A stretch of 64,000 bases of DNA, from positions 2,666,001 to 2,730,000 of the forward strand of contig MSED01000002.1 in the NCBI GenBank assembly GCA_002099365.1. The letters are read 5' to 3'. Below the pieces are notes generated by a model. The model was given only the letters and a program-made list of their open reading frames with translations. It did not search any database and was not told the origin of the DNA. The DNA comes from Phialophora verrucosa (taxonomy: Eukaryota; Ascomycota; Eurotiomycetes; Chaetothyriales; Herpotrichiellaceae). A program made the position numbers and the translations under genes. Shown here piece by piece: positions 32,321-42,114 of the stretch (positions are counted from its first letter, which is position 1; each line of letters opens with the position of its first letter).

Positions 32321-33958
32321 TCATGCGACCTCCTTCAACTCAACGACCTCCTTCACCTTCGTCGTCGCTTGTTCCACTTCGTCTTTCCTGACCAGACTGG
32401 CTTGTACAGGGTTCTTCGCTTTGAAAATAGCATTCATCTCCTCCAATGTATGACCCTTGGTCTCCACCATTAGAAAGAAATAATACACGGCTTCGAGGCC
32501 ACACGTCGCCATGAACACAAAGTACGTCTTCCAGGTGATTTTCTCCAGAGCCACGGGGATTGCAAACATGTTGACCAAGCCAGCTGCATTTCCTGCGATG
32601 TTCTGCAACGCCATGCCCTTTGCGCGTTGCTCATAAGACAGCGTTTCGACGGGATACAAGGCCTGCAAGGGGGTGTAGGCAAAGCTGAAGACCATGCCGA
32701 TCAAGAAGATGAAGGCCACCGATGCCTTTGCCGCCGCTGCGTTGTTGTCCTGGTAGTATACGCCTGTACAGGCCGCCATGATGGCCCAGATCCCCGTGAG
32801 TGTTGCGCAGCAAGGGATGAGGACCTTTCTTCTCCCGAACCGGTCCATGAGACTGGCCCCGGACACTGCAGCAATGCCGGAACTCAAAGTCGTACCGAGA
32901 TTGATGTCAAGAATGGTCTCCGTGTCCGTGATGCCACTTGTCGTAAGCATTCCGGGCAGGAAGTAGGACACGCCCGCCTGGCCTGTCCACTGAGAGAAAG
33001 CAGAGATGGCGACCGCGCACAACAGCACTCTGTATAATGAGGCACGAGAGTTGAACAACGCGCGGTAATCCCACCAGCGTTTGTCCGCGCCGTCGAGCTC
33101 CAGCTCCTCCTCGAACTCCCTCATCTGCAGCTTCACCCACAGGGACTCCGGGTTGTCGTTGCCGTGGTATTTGACCAGCGAAGCCTTGCAGGCGTCGAAC
33201 TTGCCGTGAGAATATTGCCAGCGCGGCGATTCGGGGAAGAAGAGACACCCCAGCAGAAGAATGGCCGGGAACGCCATCTGCAGCCACGTCGGGATCAGCC
33301 ACGACTTGTCCGAAGTGTAGTGCACACAGCCTCGCAGGACGGCCGCCGCAAGGATGGCCCCCAGGTAGTAGCAGGTGTTGTACAATCCGGTGATGACGCC
33401 GCGCATGGTGGGATGCGCAAACTCGACAACATACGACGGACAGATGGCGTTGGCAATCGTGCTCCCGAACCCGATGAAGAACCGTCCGGCCATGTACTGA
33501 TTCACGTGCTGGGACGTGCCCTGGAGAATCGTGCCCATGACGACAAAGCTACATCCGATCGCGATGCCGATGCGACGACCGAACAGATCAGCGCAGGGGC
33601 CTACCCATGGCAACGCCGACACGGACCCGATCTGCAGCATGCTGGAGATGATGCCGGTCTTGATTCCCAGGATCGTGGCGCCGAACTGGTCCTGGAACGC
33701 CGGCAAGGCGAGCAGACTGCCCATCAGCGCGCCGTCGTATCCGTTCATGGTCGACCCGAGGAACATGAAGCCGCAGATGAAATAGAGCTGGCGCATGCGC
33801 TTGCTTGACTTGACAGGGGGTTCCAGCCGTGCTGCAACCTCCACGGCAGCAACGCCCCGGAGAGTACGCAGCACCTCGACCTCTTGCGAGACCGCGACAT
33901 CGTCGATGTGGCCGACATGGGTGGTGTGGCTGGCCTTTTCTGCTACCAGACCAGACAT
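32321..33958 (-). CDS. MFS sugar transporter
   Basis: Single exon, 545 residues with 12 predicted membrane segments. It carries the sugar-porter marks: NGYDGALMGSLL in TM1, DLFGRRIG in the loop after TM2, a FFPESPRWQ block before the central loop, DRFGRRK after TM8, and VETKGHTLEEM after TM12. This is the hexose/lactose-permease-like class of fungal sugar porters. It should import a mono- or oligosaccharide across the plasma membrane by proton symport. It is divergent from the GH130-like gene, and the repeated CCGACGT words in the shared spacer suggest joint control, consistent with import of that enzyme's substrate. Confidence 0.95.
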   Translation of the reverse strand: MSGLVAEKASHTTHVGHIDDVAVSQEVEVLRTLRGVAAVEVAARLEPPVKSSKRMRQLYFICGFMFLGSTMNGYDGALMGSLLALPAFQDQFGATILGIKTGIISSMLQIGSVSALPWVGPCADLFGRRIGIAIGCSFVVMGTILQGTSQHVNQYMAGRFFIGFGSTIANAICPSYVVEFAHPTMRGVITGLYNTCYYLGAILAAAVLRGCVHYTSDKSWLIPTWLQMAFPAILLLGCLFFPESPRWQYSHGKFDACKASLVKYHGNDNPESLWVKLQMREFEEELELDGADKRWWDYRALFNSRASLYRVLLCAVAISAFSQWTGQAGVSYFLPGMLTTSGITDTETILDINLGTTLSSGIAAVSGASLMDRFGRRKVLIPCCATLTGIWAIMAACTGVYYQDNNAAAAKASVAFIFLIGMVFSFAYTPLQALYPVETLSYEQRAKGMALQNIAGNAAGLVNMFAIPVALEKITWKTYFVFMATCGLEAVYYFFLMVETKGHTLEEMNAIFKAKNPVQASLVRKDEVEQATTKVKEVVELKEVA

Positions 33959-34983
33959 GGTGAATGTATGAGAGTGTCAATAAAGGTAGGAGGGAGGGAA
34001 GGGTGGAGGAGTGAGCAAGCGAGGAACTTCATCCGACGTGATGGCAGCATCCCCAGATATATACGTCTCTCTATCTACGGATCACCCATACGGGAGAGGA
34101 AAAAAGCTCGCCACTTCCCACGACCTGGTTACTGTAGCCCGCGTGGATCCTCGCTAGTGGTAGGTACGAGTATCGTAGAAGAAACCCGACGTTTTTTCCG
34201 ACGCCCAAGATGGTCCTCCCCACGATTATCACCGCAGTAAAATCTCAGGGCTGGAATCCTGGAATCATGCGGGATATGCGGAGAGGCGAGAACCCAAACC
34301 CCCTCTGGTGCCTCCGACGTCGCATCCACCATCAGCGGCGTTACATTAACCGAGTCTTCCAGTTTCCTGTGTCATAGTGTCCGTCGATCCATCTGGCGTT
34401 TGTACGAGGTACCGAGTGCCCAGTCTCGCCGGCACGAGTACACTTTCCTGCGAAAGCTTATTCGTAGTGCTTTGCGGTCTCGAAATCCCACTCCGCCCGC
34501 GGCATCCCGTGTGAGAGTGAGTGTGCACCTAGGATCCACGTGTCGGGGCATTGACTGCAGGAACATCACCGAGTAGCGTGGTTGCCTTTGGCCCTTGGCG
34601 TTCTCGTCTACAATGTTTCTTCACATTGCGCAGATATTGTAGGTTCCCGACGTTTTATCCGACGTTCTATCCGACGTTCGCTAGAAGTCGAACCGTGTTT
34701 AATTACACATGTAACGTACGTACTACCCACACAGCACCACAGCGCCACACAGCACGACATGCGGTGACTTACGACACGAAGCAGCAGGCTAAAAAAATAA
34801 AACTACTAGATACGGCTGGAGGCTCTCGCTGTGATTGTTTGTCTCGTTCACATATAAAACGTGAATCTTGTGGGAAGGACGTGAAAAAATTGTATACTTC
34901 TCAGCTATCTGTCTATTTACCCACTTCGTTCATTCTTCTTCCTCGTTCCTTCTGTGCCCATACATTTACCTGTACACGTGACC
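33959..34983. promoter_or_regulatory. Shared divergent promoter with CCGACGT-type word array
   Basis: This spacer separates the sugar transporter (minus) from the GH130-like gene (plus). Plus-strand copies of CCGACG followed mostly by T start at 34033, 34186, 34198 (CCGACGCC), 34314, 34647, 34659 and 34671. Two groups are spaced exactly 12 bases: 34186/34198 and 34647/34659/34671. The core contains both a CCG triplet, used by Zn2Cys6 regulators, and an ACGT core, used by bZIP proteins. The words are directly visible; function as an operator is inferred from density, spacing and position between two functionally linked genes. Confidence 0.55.
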
Positions 34984-36042
34984 ATGACCATGACCATGAC
35001 GGCGACTACGACCATGGCAGGCTCACCATCCTCCTACTCAGCAACAGCACCCTCTATTACGCGGGACTCCGTGGAAGGTGACCCGGCGTACGTTGCGCCT
35101 ACATTCCCCATTGGCCCGTTTCGCAAACATTCTTCGAATCCGATTATGACGCCGAACCCAAAATACGACTTCGAGTCCTCGTACCTTTATAACGCCACGG
35201 CGATTGTCCTCGACGGGCGAGTCTTTCTCCTCTACCGGGCGCAGAACGCGGCAAAAGTGTCCACAATAGGGCTTGCGTGGTCGGATGACGGCGTCAACTT
35301 CACCCGGCTCGACCATCCTGTCCTGACTCCGACAGAGCCGTGGGAGCAGGGCGGCGGGGTCGAAGATCCGCGCGTCACCCGCGTCAACGGCGTCGTATAC
35401 ATGACCTACACGGCCTACGACACGGATAAGGCGCGCTTGTGCCTCGCGACCTCGACGGATCTGCTGCATTGGGAGAAGCACCCGCCTATGTTCCCGGACT
35501 GGGATGAAGTGGAGGTGACATTGTCGGGGCGTCATTCCATCCGCCGGGGCTTCACCAAGGCTGGGGCCATATTCCCCGAACGCAACGCTGACGGCAAATA
35601 CACGATGCTGTGGGGCGAGTCGTCCATCTATCGCGCCGAGAGCGAGGACTTGGTCAACTGGAGGACCCGGCCGTTTGAGGAGTGGTTCGCAACCGGCGTG
35701 CATGGGTGGGAGAATCGTCTCCTGGAGCCAGGCCCATCGCCAATCAAAACGAAAGACGGAAAGTGGATTTTGGTGTACAACGCGGCGACGACGGGAGGGG
35801 GCCGATTCAGAAACAACCAGTACTCCATCGGGCAGATGTTGGTTGATTATGCAAATTTGGACAATGGGCCCGTGGCGCGGCTGGAACGACCATGTGTGGA
35901 AGTCGACCAACGGAATGAAGAGGCCGGCCAGGTCGACCAGGTAGTCTTCTGCGAGGGCATCGTGCAGTTCCAAGGCAAGTGGCTTCTGTACTTTGGGCAA
36001 GGGGACAGCGAACTGGGAGTAGCTGTCGCAGACGCGGTATAG
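34984..36042 (+). CDS. Glycoside hydrolase family 130-like (mannoside phosphorylase/hydrolase type)
   Basis: Single exon, 352 residues from the first ATG in a repeated ACCATG stretch; an ATG at 35014 is an alternative start. The five-bladed propeller family pattern is clear: SSYLYNATAIVLDGRVFLLYRAQ near residue 60, GGGVEDPRVTRVNGVVYMTYTAYD near residue 115, KAGAIFPE, LLEPGPSPIKTKDGKWILVYN, and a C-terminal YFGQGDSELGVAVA. GH130 enzymes phosphorolyse or hydrolyse beta-mannosides (1,4 or 1,2). There is no signal peptide, so it acts inside the cell, fitting uptake by the divergent transporter. The gene ends 12 bases from the convergent regulator gene. Confidence 0.83.
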   Translation: MTMTMTATTTMAGSPSSYSATAPSITRDSVEGDPAYVAPTFPIGPFRKHSSNPIMTPNPKYDFESSYLYNATAIVLDGRVFLLYRAQNAAKVSTIGLAWSDDGVNFTRLDHPVLTPTEPWEQGGGVEDPRVTRVNGVVYMTYTAYDTDKARLCLATSTDLLHWEKHPPMFPDWDEVEVTLSGRHSIRRGFTKAGAIFPERNADGKYTMLWGESSIYRAESEDLVNWRTRPFEEWFATGVHGWENRLLEPGPSPIKTKDGKWILVYNAATTGGGRFRNNQYSIGQMLVDYANLDNGPVARLERPCVEVDQRNEEAGQVDQVVFCEGIVQFQGKWLLYFGQGDSELGVAVADAV

Positions 36043-36054
36043 ATATGTATGCAT

Positions 36055-37515
36055 TTAGACACTTTGTGGGCGCAAGTGGACCTCCAGGCTTAGACTTCTC
36101 ACATCTCGAAATGTCCAAAAAACAGAATAGCCATCAATGACTTCAATGGCCCACGGACCACTGCCGAGTTGCTTCCTGACTTCCACCTGCAGGGACTCGA
36201 ACTGACCGGGAGGGGGCTCCCAGAGATTCAGCAGCGCCCTGCAGTTCTCGAACCTAGTCAAATTCCAGAGGCCTAGCATGATCTGAGCGGCGGCGGCTTG
36301 TACGTTGCGCAAGAGCGTCCAGTGCTCTACTACCTGCTGTTGACAGACAAAAATAGACCGCGAGCATGCGCAGATGAAGTGCAAGACTCCGGGGACGGGA
36401 CGGAGCCCAAGCCCAAGCCCCAGTTCCGGCTTGTTGCATAGCACATAGCCATAAAAGTGCACGTAGATTAGGCTCTGGAGCATATGAGTAATAATGGCCG
36501 CAGGACTGGCCGGCATCTCGTCGCGAACGTCCAGGAACTCCGACGGCATCTGCGCGACATTCAGGAGGCACGAGTATTCCAGTCTGGCCCACGCTTGAGT
36601 GGTGTCTTCAGCAATGCCTTCCTGGTCGGTAGTATGTCGGAGGCGGAGAAAGGAAGCGGCAAGGTGAGTGAGTTTGAGGTAGTGTGGAGCGAAAGTCGTT
36701 TGATCCAGGCCTGCACTATAGTCGAGCAGCATAGACGGAGACAAGTCCAACGGTGAGAGTGTCTGTCCGGCAAGACTAAGCCAAGTGTGCGCTGTCAAAG
36801 TTGCGACAGAGATGGGCACAGGTATCTCTGGAGGATTGCCACTTTGACAAACAGCTTGAAACGCCTACACTGGTGCGTGAGCACGAGTTTCGAACGGACA
36901 GACTATACTCACCTTCTCACCTATGCTAGGATCCAACTGAGTCCTGGGAAGCAATAGCATGAGGCCTGCAGCTTCAGCAATATCCAAACATGGTTTCTCT
37001 ACTAATGCAGCCAAAGTCTGCATCTCTGTATCCGAAAGGCCAGCGCACTCCTTTTGAAGGGACAGCGAAGCCGCCAATGCAATACAGTAGCTCAGCACTG
37101 GCGATCGCAAGATGATGTCGTCTCGGAGTAAATCATCAGGAATAAAGGGAAACTCGCGCTGCACGATTCTTTGGTACTTTTCAACTGGAGACAATTGGTC
37201 GAGTTCCTCCGTGTGAGAGTCGGTGATAATGATCTTAGTCGCAGCAGCGACTGTGTCAGGTCGCACCAGTTGGCAGTCGCCATTGCTCACGCGTTCGACA
37301 ACCGTATCCGACTCCGCCGTCGACCTAGAATAGAGCTTCGACGCGATCTGCTGCGATTTTCGTTGACGCTTGACACTGGCTTTCCGGACGCCGACTTCGC
37401 ATGCGACATCCAAATGCTGGCAGGCCAAACACCGCCCGTCAGAAGCTGCCGATGAGGGCGGAGGTCGAACACATTTCTTCTTCCGGTGTTGGCAGTAGTG
37501 GCATGATTTAAACAT
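36055..37515 (-). CDS. Zn2Cys6 transcription factor
   Basis: Exons 37515-36913 and 36864-36055 with a 48-base intron give 470 residues. The zinc cluster sits at the extreme N-terminus with Cys5, 8, 15, 29, 32 and 39 (C-x2-C-x6-C-x13-C-x2-C-x6-C), followed by a basic linker (VKRQRKSQQ). After a variable segment comes a long helical domain resembling the middle homology region of fungal regulators. It should be nuclear. It lies tail to tail with the GH130-like gene and head to head with the dehydrogenase gene at 38002, so it is the obvious candidate local regulator of the cluster. Its own promoter holds a 27-base direct repeat containing CGG. Confidence 0.92.
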
Positions 37516-37675
37516 GGCAGTGAGAGAAAGGTGAGTTTAGAAGGCGAGAATTGCTCGTCCCACTTTTCCTTGCTTGATTGCTTCCCAACAATTGGAGCGT
37601 ATATTGGCGTCCTAGAGCTGTACAGCCATCCGGTGTCAAGAGTCGAGTTCATTCCATCGGATTCCGAATACCGGC

Positions 37676-37768
37676 TACTGGTTGTCACAAACGGAGTACT
37701 GCACAATACGCTCGGCGTTTTTGCTTTTTCGCCGTTGACTGTACTGGTTGTCACAAACGGAGTACTGC
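37676..37768. repeat. 27-base direct repeat in divergent promoter
   Basis: Two identical 27-base copies at 37676-37702 and 37742-37768, each ending CGGAGTACTGC and starting 66 bases apart. A further inverted ACTCCG half lies at about 37784-37792. They sit between the divergent Zn2Cys6 gene and dehydrogenase gene. CGG is the triplet contacted by zinc-cluster proteins, so auto-regulation or cluster control is possible. Confidence 0.7.
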
Positions 37769-38001
37769 TCAGCCTTACTCCGAACAAGACGATGACCAGC
37801 CGACGATGGCAGGGCGGCTTAACCGAATAGAATTAAACCTCGGCATCTTGTCAGCTGTCCGGAGCAGTGCTCTACAATTACACCCATTCACCTCCTCGCT
37901 ACTTTTCCCTTGCTTTGAAGATCGTCTCGCACGTATAGACTCTCTTCGACGCCTCTTGTTTACTTGGCTGGGTTTTTATAACTTCCATATCATTTCCAAA
38001 T

Positions 38002-39014
38002 ATGGCGCAAAGAGCTCAGCAGATTGCTTCGCACCTCAACTACCCTCGCGGCCTCCTCGATGGTCAGGTCGCCATTGTATGCTTTCCTCACTCCCATTGA
38101 GCGGGCACATTGTCCACTAACGAATATTACAGATCACAGGCTCCGGCCAAGGCATCGGCGCCGAATGTGCCCGCCTCTTCGCAAATGAAGGCGCTAAAGT
38201 GGTGGTCTGCGATGTCGACGCCTCGAAATCCGAAGCCGTCGCAAAGTCCATCAACGACGCCTCGCCAGGCACTCAGAGGGCAATCTCTGTCCCTGGAGAC
38301 GTTACCGACCCCGCATATTTCCCTATCCTTGTCCAAAAAGCCGCGCAGTTTGGCAATGGGAAGATCCACATCATAGTGAACAACGCAGGGTATACCTGGG
38401 ACGGTGTCATCCACAAGATCACCGATAAACAGTGGGATACCATCCTTGCTGTGCACAACACGGCGCCGTTCAGGTTGGTTCGGGAAGCGAGCAAGTATTT
38501 CAGAGTGAAGGACGGAGAGAAGAGAGTCATCATCAATATCTCAAGCACGAGCGGGACACATGGGAATGCGGGACAGGCGAATTATAGTCTGGCGAAGGCG
38601 GGAGTGTTGGGATTAACGAAGACGATCGCTAAGGAATGGGGTCCTCAGGTACGTCTACCCTTTATGTCCAAGACGATATATAGTTGATCAGGTGGTTGAC
38701 ACTGACATGCGGCATAGTTCGGTGTCCGTGCCAACACAATTGCCTTTGGTCACATAGATACCCGCTTAACCCGCGCCAAGGAGGCGGGCGCATTCATCAC
38801 GACGGCTGACGGCCAGCGTGTTGCACTGGGAATTCCAGGAAAGCAGATTTCCGAGCGAAAAGGGGAGGACACTGGTGCTGCGTACAAAGATATCCCGCTT
38901 GGACGACCCGGCACCGCCACTGAAGCTGCAAGTTCCATCCTCGCTGTCGTATCGCCGCTGTTTAGCTACGTCAATGGGCAGACCATTGAGGTCACAGGAG
39001 GGAGAAACATGTAA
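38002..39014 (+). CDS. Short-chain dehydrogenase/reductase (FabG-like)
   Basis: Exons 38002-38076, 38133-38648 and 38718-39014, with introns of 56 and 69 bases, give 295 residues. Exon 1 encodes MAQRAQQIASHLNYPRGLLDGQVAI and leads straight into ITGSGQGIG, the Rossmann glycine motif. CDVD at the end of beta-2 suggests NAD preference. NNAGYT, ISSTSG (catalytic Ser), YSLAK (Tyr-Lys pair) and VRANTIAFG follow; it ends in VNGQTIEVTGGRNM. It is FabG-like, longer than usual because of the N-terminal extension and an insert near residue 245. In this cluster it may oxidise or reduce a sugar or side product; that is an inference. Confidence 0.92.
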
Positions 39015-39701
39015 GCTGGATCCAGCCGACAGCAATTCGTTCGACGTCGTAGGTCGAGCTAAGACGAGCTTGGGAAGCGGGCCGAACTTGACAAAGTCTG
39101 TATGCAAGACTTCGACAGCGGCCGAGGACAAGTGTCGAGAGCTGAGTTAGCAACTTCGTGCAGGACAGCACCAACAAGGTTGAAGGATAAGACAAAAGCA
39201 ACAGTGATAGCTAGCTTGACCGTGCATACACAGTACTTTGGCCCTGGCAGATCCTGAATATCAGCGATAGATGTCTCGATAGATGTCTCAACCGTTCCGT
39301 GGCTCGAAAAGTCTCTGATGGTCGGTTGTGAATATAGGTGGTTGAGTTGTCACGCCTTGGTTGACACGAGTCGAAATGATCAGGCTGCCGGCACCGGCAA
39401 GCACTGAAGGCGGAAGCAGGTCCGCGATCGTCCCTGGCGCTTAGTCAAATGCAGCAGGGATGCTCCCATCGGCATCAAACCGGCTACCCCAGCTTCCCTG
39501 CTAGGTATTTTAGCCGGTGTAGTCGACCGCAATTTGCAGAACTCCATGTTGGTTACCCTCCTTTTCGTCTTCTGCATTGAATGTATAACACGATAGAACC
39601 TCTGATCATCACCTGTCATTGCACGACTTTTCCTGTCGTCCCAGTCTTTTTGAATTGAATGTCTTGACCGAAATTTGCTGGGAGAGCGTGGTGCTGTGGC
39701 A
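39015..39701. other. Intergenic, no supported gene
   Basis: About 690 bases between two plus-strand genes. Short frames only. It should hold the promoter of the exporter gene. Confidence 0.55.
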
Positions 39702-41309
39702 ATGGAGAAGCAACAAGTTCACACCGAGACGCCTCACAATGTTGATGTGGAACCCAGCAGGCCAGCTGCCGACTTTGAGAAAGTTGAGCCCACAACGTCC
39801 ATTGGAGTCGCTCTGGCACAAGTGGACTCTGACCCTTACGGCAGTCGACCTGCTTGTTTTAGCAGCCTCTTTCAAGAATGTCTTTTCGTCCTCACCACAA
39901 CCATCGCTGTAGGACAGAGTTCGATCTTCACAGGCGCGATATTGTGCATGACCAATGCAATTGGCGAGGACTTAGGCATGACTGCCGCCGAAGTAACCTG
40001 GATCAATGCCGCCCAGACACTCGCAGCAGGGACATTCTTGCTCTTTTTCGGCCGAGTGGCTGATTTGTTTGGGAGAAGACTACTGTTCCTGTCGAGTCTG
40101 GCTTTCTTCAGCATTTGCTTGTTGATCACCGGATTCGCCACGAATGCGTACTTCCTGGATATTTTCTGCGGCCTGCTTGGTCTCAGCTCGGCGGCTTCCG
40201 TGCCACCGGCAATCGGCAAGCTAGGGGCCGTGTACGACAAGCCGAGCCGGCGAAAGAACCGAGCATTCGCCTGCTTTTCTGGAGGCAATCCGGTTGGCTT
40301 CGTGTTGGGTGCATTCATCTCTGGAGTGACGATGCAGATCTCGTCCTGGCGAGCAGCTTTCTGGGTCATGGCTGTGATCTACGCCTTCTTCTTCTTCGCT
40401 GCATGGTGGACCACCCCGCCGGACGTCGAGCAGACCCTAGGAGGACTCAACATGGACACGTTTGTTAAATTCGACTTACTCGGAGCGTTCCTTGCCGTTG
40501 GAGGGATCGCAATGTTCACCGCTTCGTTGACTTTGGCTGGAGACGCACCCAAAGGATGGGCAACGCCGTATGTGATTGCTCTTCTGGTGGTTGGGACTGT
40601 GCTGGTCGTGGGTTTCATTTATTGGCAGAGTGTCTTTCGATACCCTCTCATGCCATTAAGGGTTTGGAAAGATCGAAACTTCACCATTGTCGTTGCAGTG
40701 CTGTGTCTTGGCTTCTATGGCTTTGCCGGCAATCTATTCTGGTTGACTTTACTGTGGCAGAGGATCAATCAGCTTTCGCCTCTAATGGTGGCGGTACACC
40801 TTCTGCCGGCAGGTATTGGGGGAATTCTCGTCAACGTGCTGGCAGCCATGATCATGCATCGCATCTCGAATCGACTGATTATGATTATCGGCGCAGTCAG
40901 TGCGGTGATTGCTTCTGCTCTCTTCAGTGCGATATACACGTCCATATCGTTTTGGGCGCTGGCATTTCCGGCACTACTATTCAGCGTCCTGTCGCAGGAC
41001 TTGGAATTCACTGTCACCAACATGTATGTCATGTCCTCACTACCAAGTGAGCAGCAGTCAGTTGCAGGAGGGTTGTTCAACACGGTCACTAGACTCGTGG
41101 CCACTGTGGGACTGGGGATACAGACCAGCATCTATAATACCGCTGGGGGGTCTGCGGAAGGAGCAGGAGCCATAAGGTATCGGCCATATCAGGCGACATT
41201 CTGGGTGTCTTTGGGAGGAGCAGTCGTGGCATTGTTTCTAGTGCCGTTCCTGACTATTGGCCGTCAAGGCGGACGAAAGAAGCCTGCTAATGCTGGCCAT
41301 CAGGACTGA
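39702..41309 (+). CDS. MFS transporter, DHA2 (14-TM) type
   Basis: Single exon, 535 residues from the ATG at 39702. The open frame extends a little upstream without a better ATG. About 60 hydrophilic residues precede the first segment. The count and spacing of hydrophobic stretches fit 14 segments. TAAEVTWINAAQTLAAGTFLLFFGRVADLFGRR gives the DHA2 loop motif, followed by SGGNPVGFVLGAFISGV, the antiporter motif C region. Similarity is to the yeast ATR1/YOR378W branch, which exports boron, drugs or ammonium-like compounds. It is probably a plasma membrane exporter and may protect against products of the neighbouring cluster. Confidence 0.9.
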   Translation: MEKQQVHTETPHNVDVEPSRPAADFEKVEPTTSIGVALAQVDSDPYGSRPACFSSLFQECLFVLTTTIAVGQSSIFTGAILCMTNAIGEDLGMTAAEVTWINAAQTLAAGTFLLFFGRVADLFGRRLLFLSSLAFFSICLLITGFATNAYFLDIFCGLLGLSSAASVPPAIGKLGAVYDKPSRRKNRAFACFSGGNPVGFVLGAFISGVTMQISSWRAAFWVMAVIYAFFFFAAWWTTPPDVEQTLGGLNMDTFVKFDLLGAFLAVGGIAMFTASLTLAGDAPKGWATPYVIALLVVGTVLVVGFIYWQSVFRYPLMPLRVWKDRNFTIVVAVLCLGFYGFAGNLFWLTLLWQRINQLSPLMVAVHLLPAGIGGILVNVLAAMIMHRISNRLIMIIGAVSAVIASALFSAIYTSISFWALAFPALLFSVLSQDLEFTVTNMYVMSSLPSEQQSVAGGLFNTVTRLVATVGLGIQTSIYNTAGGSAEGAGAIRYRPYQATFWVSLGGAVVALFLVPFLTIGRQGGRKKPANAGHQD

Positions 41310-42114
41310 GGGAGAGAGCGTCCGATACAAACGAAGTCACAAAGGGATCGGGTACAAGGGAAATTGGTGAGATGAATTGAAGATAATACTGTCAGCAAAA
41401 GCCCAAGTCGGTCGGGTGACCGTTGTGTAATCCATTATGTACTGTATCAGTGCAAGTGAGGAAAGAGTGAGGTGATCAACCGTGAGACGGAAATGATTGC
41501 CGACGCACCACGCAAGCCAAAGCCCAAACAGGGCATGTCTCTTGGAATCTCACGCCTAATTGGGCTCTGATCCGACCGGGGCAATCCCCGCTGCCCCCTT
41601 TCCGCACCGTCCAGGCCCCGAACCCACAGTTAAGGCACCGGCGATAAAGTTTGAAGAACGCGCGAACAGACACCACGTGTACTGTGTATGTACTATTGTA
41701 GCTCAAAGATATTTGGTCGGTTTTATTGCCTGGCCACAAAGGACAGCGAACAGCCAGAGACTCTGAGGCTGTGTCCGTCGTGAGATGCTCCTTCAATATA
41801 AAACCGAGTCGAGGTGTTTCAGGTTTACTGCCAGTCCGGTTAGTGATTGACGCCTCGTCCGCCAATCGGCGGCGCCTTGGGCTGCCATTCTGAGTCCCAA
41901 ACAACAAAATAAGATCAACCCCTGTCGCCGTCAATATCACTGCAAGCAAACACCTTGTTCAGGTTGACACTTGAATCACACACAGATAAGACGGGCATAA
42001 TTGCTTACTCTGACATGTTCCTCATGTAGTCGCTCTTGATACGACGAACTGTGTGTCTGAGCGTCGCAGAGCTTCTACCACCTTCGTCACCCATTCCTGA
42101 GTCCAAGCGCAAAC
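41310..42114. other. Intergenic, no supported gene
   Basis: About 800 bases. A 157-codon minus-strand frame at 41476-41949 and smaller opposite frames have no recognisable features. Confidence 0.5.

Noticed and set aside
33164..33808. 214-codon plus-strand frame within the sugar transporter gene
   Set aside because: Antisense shadow of a clear 12-TM transporter.
35038..36054. 338-codon minus-strand frame opposite the GH130-like gene
   Set aside because: Shadow caused by G+C-rich codons; the plus strand carries all GH130 blocks.
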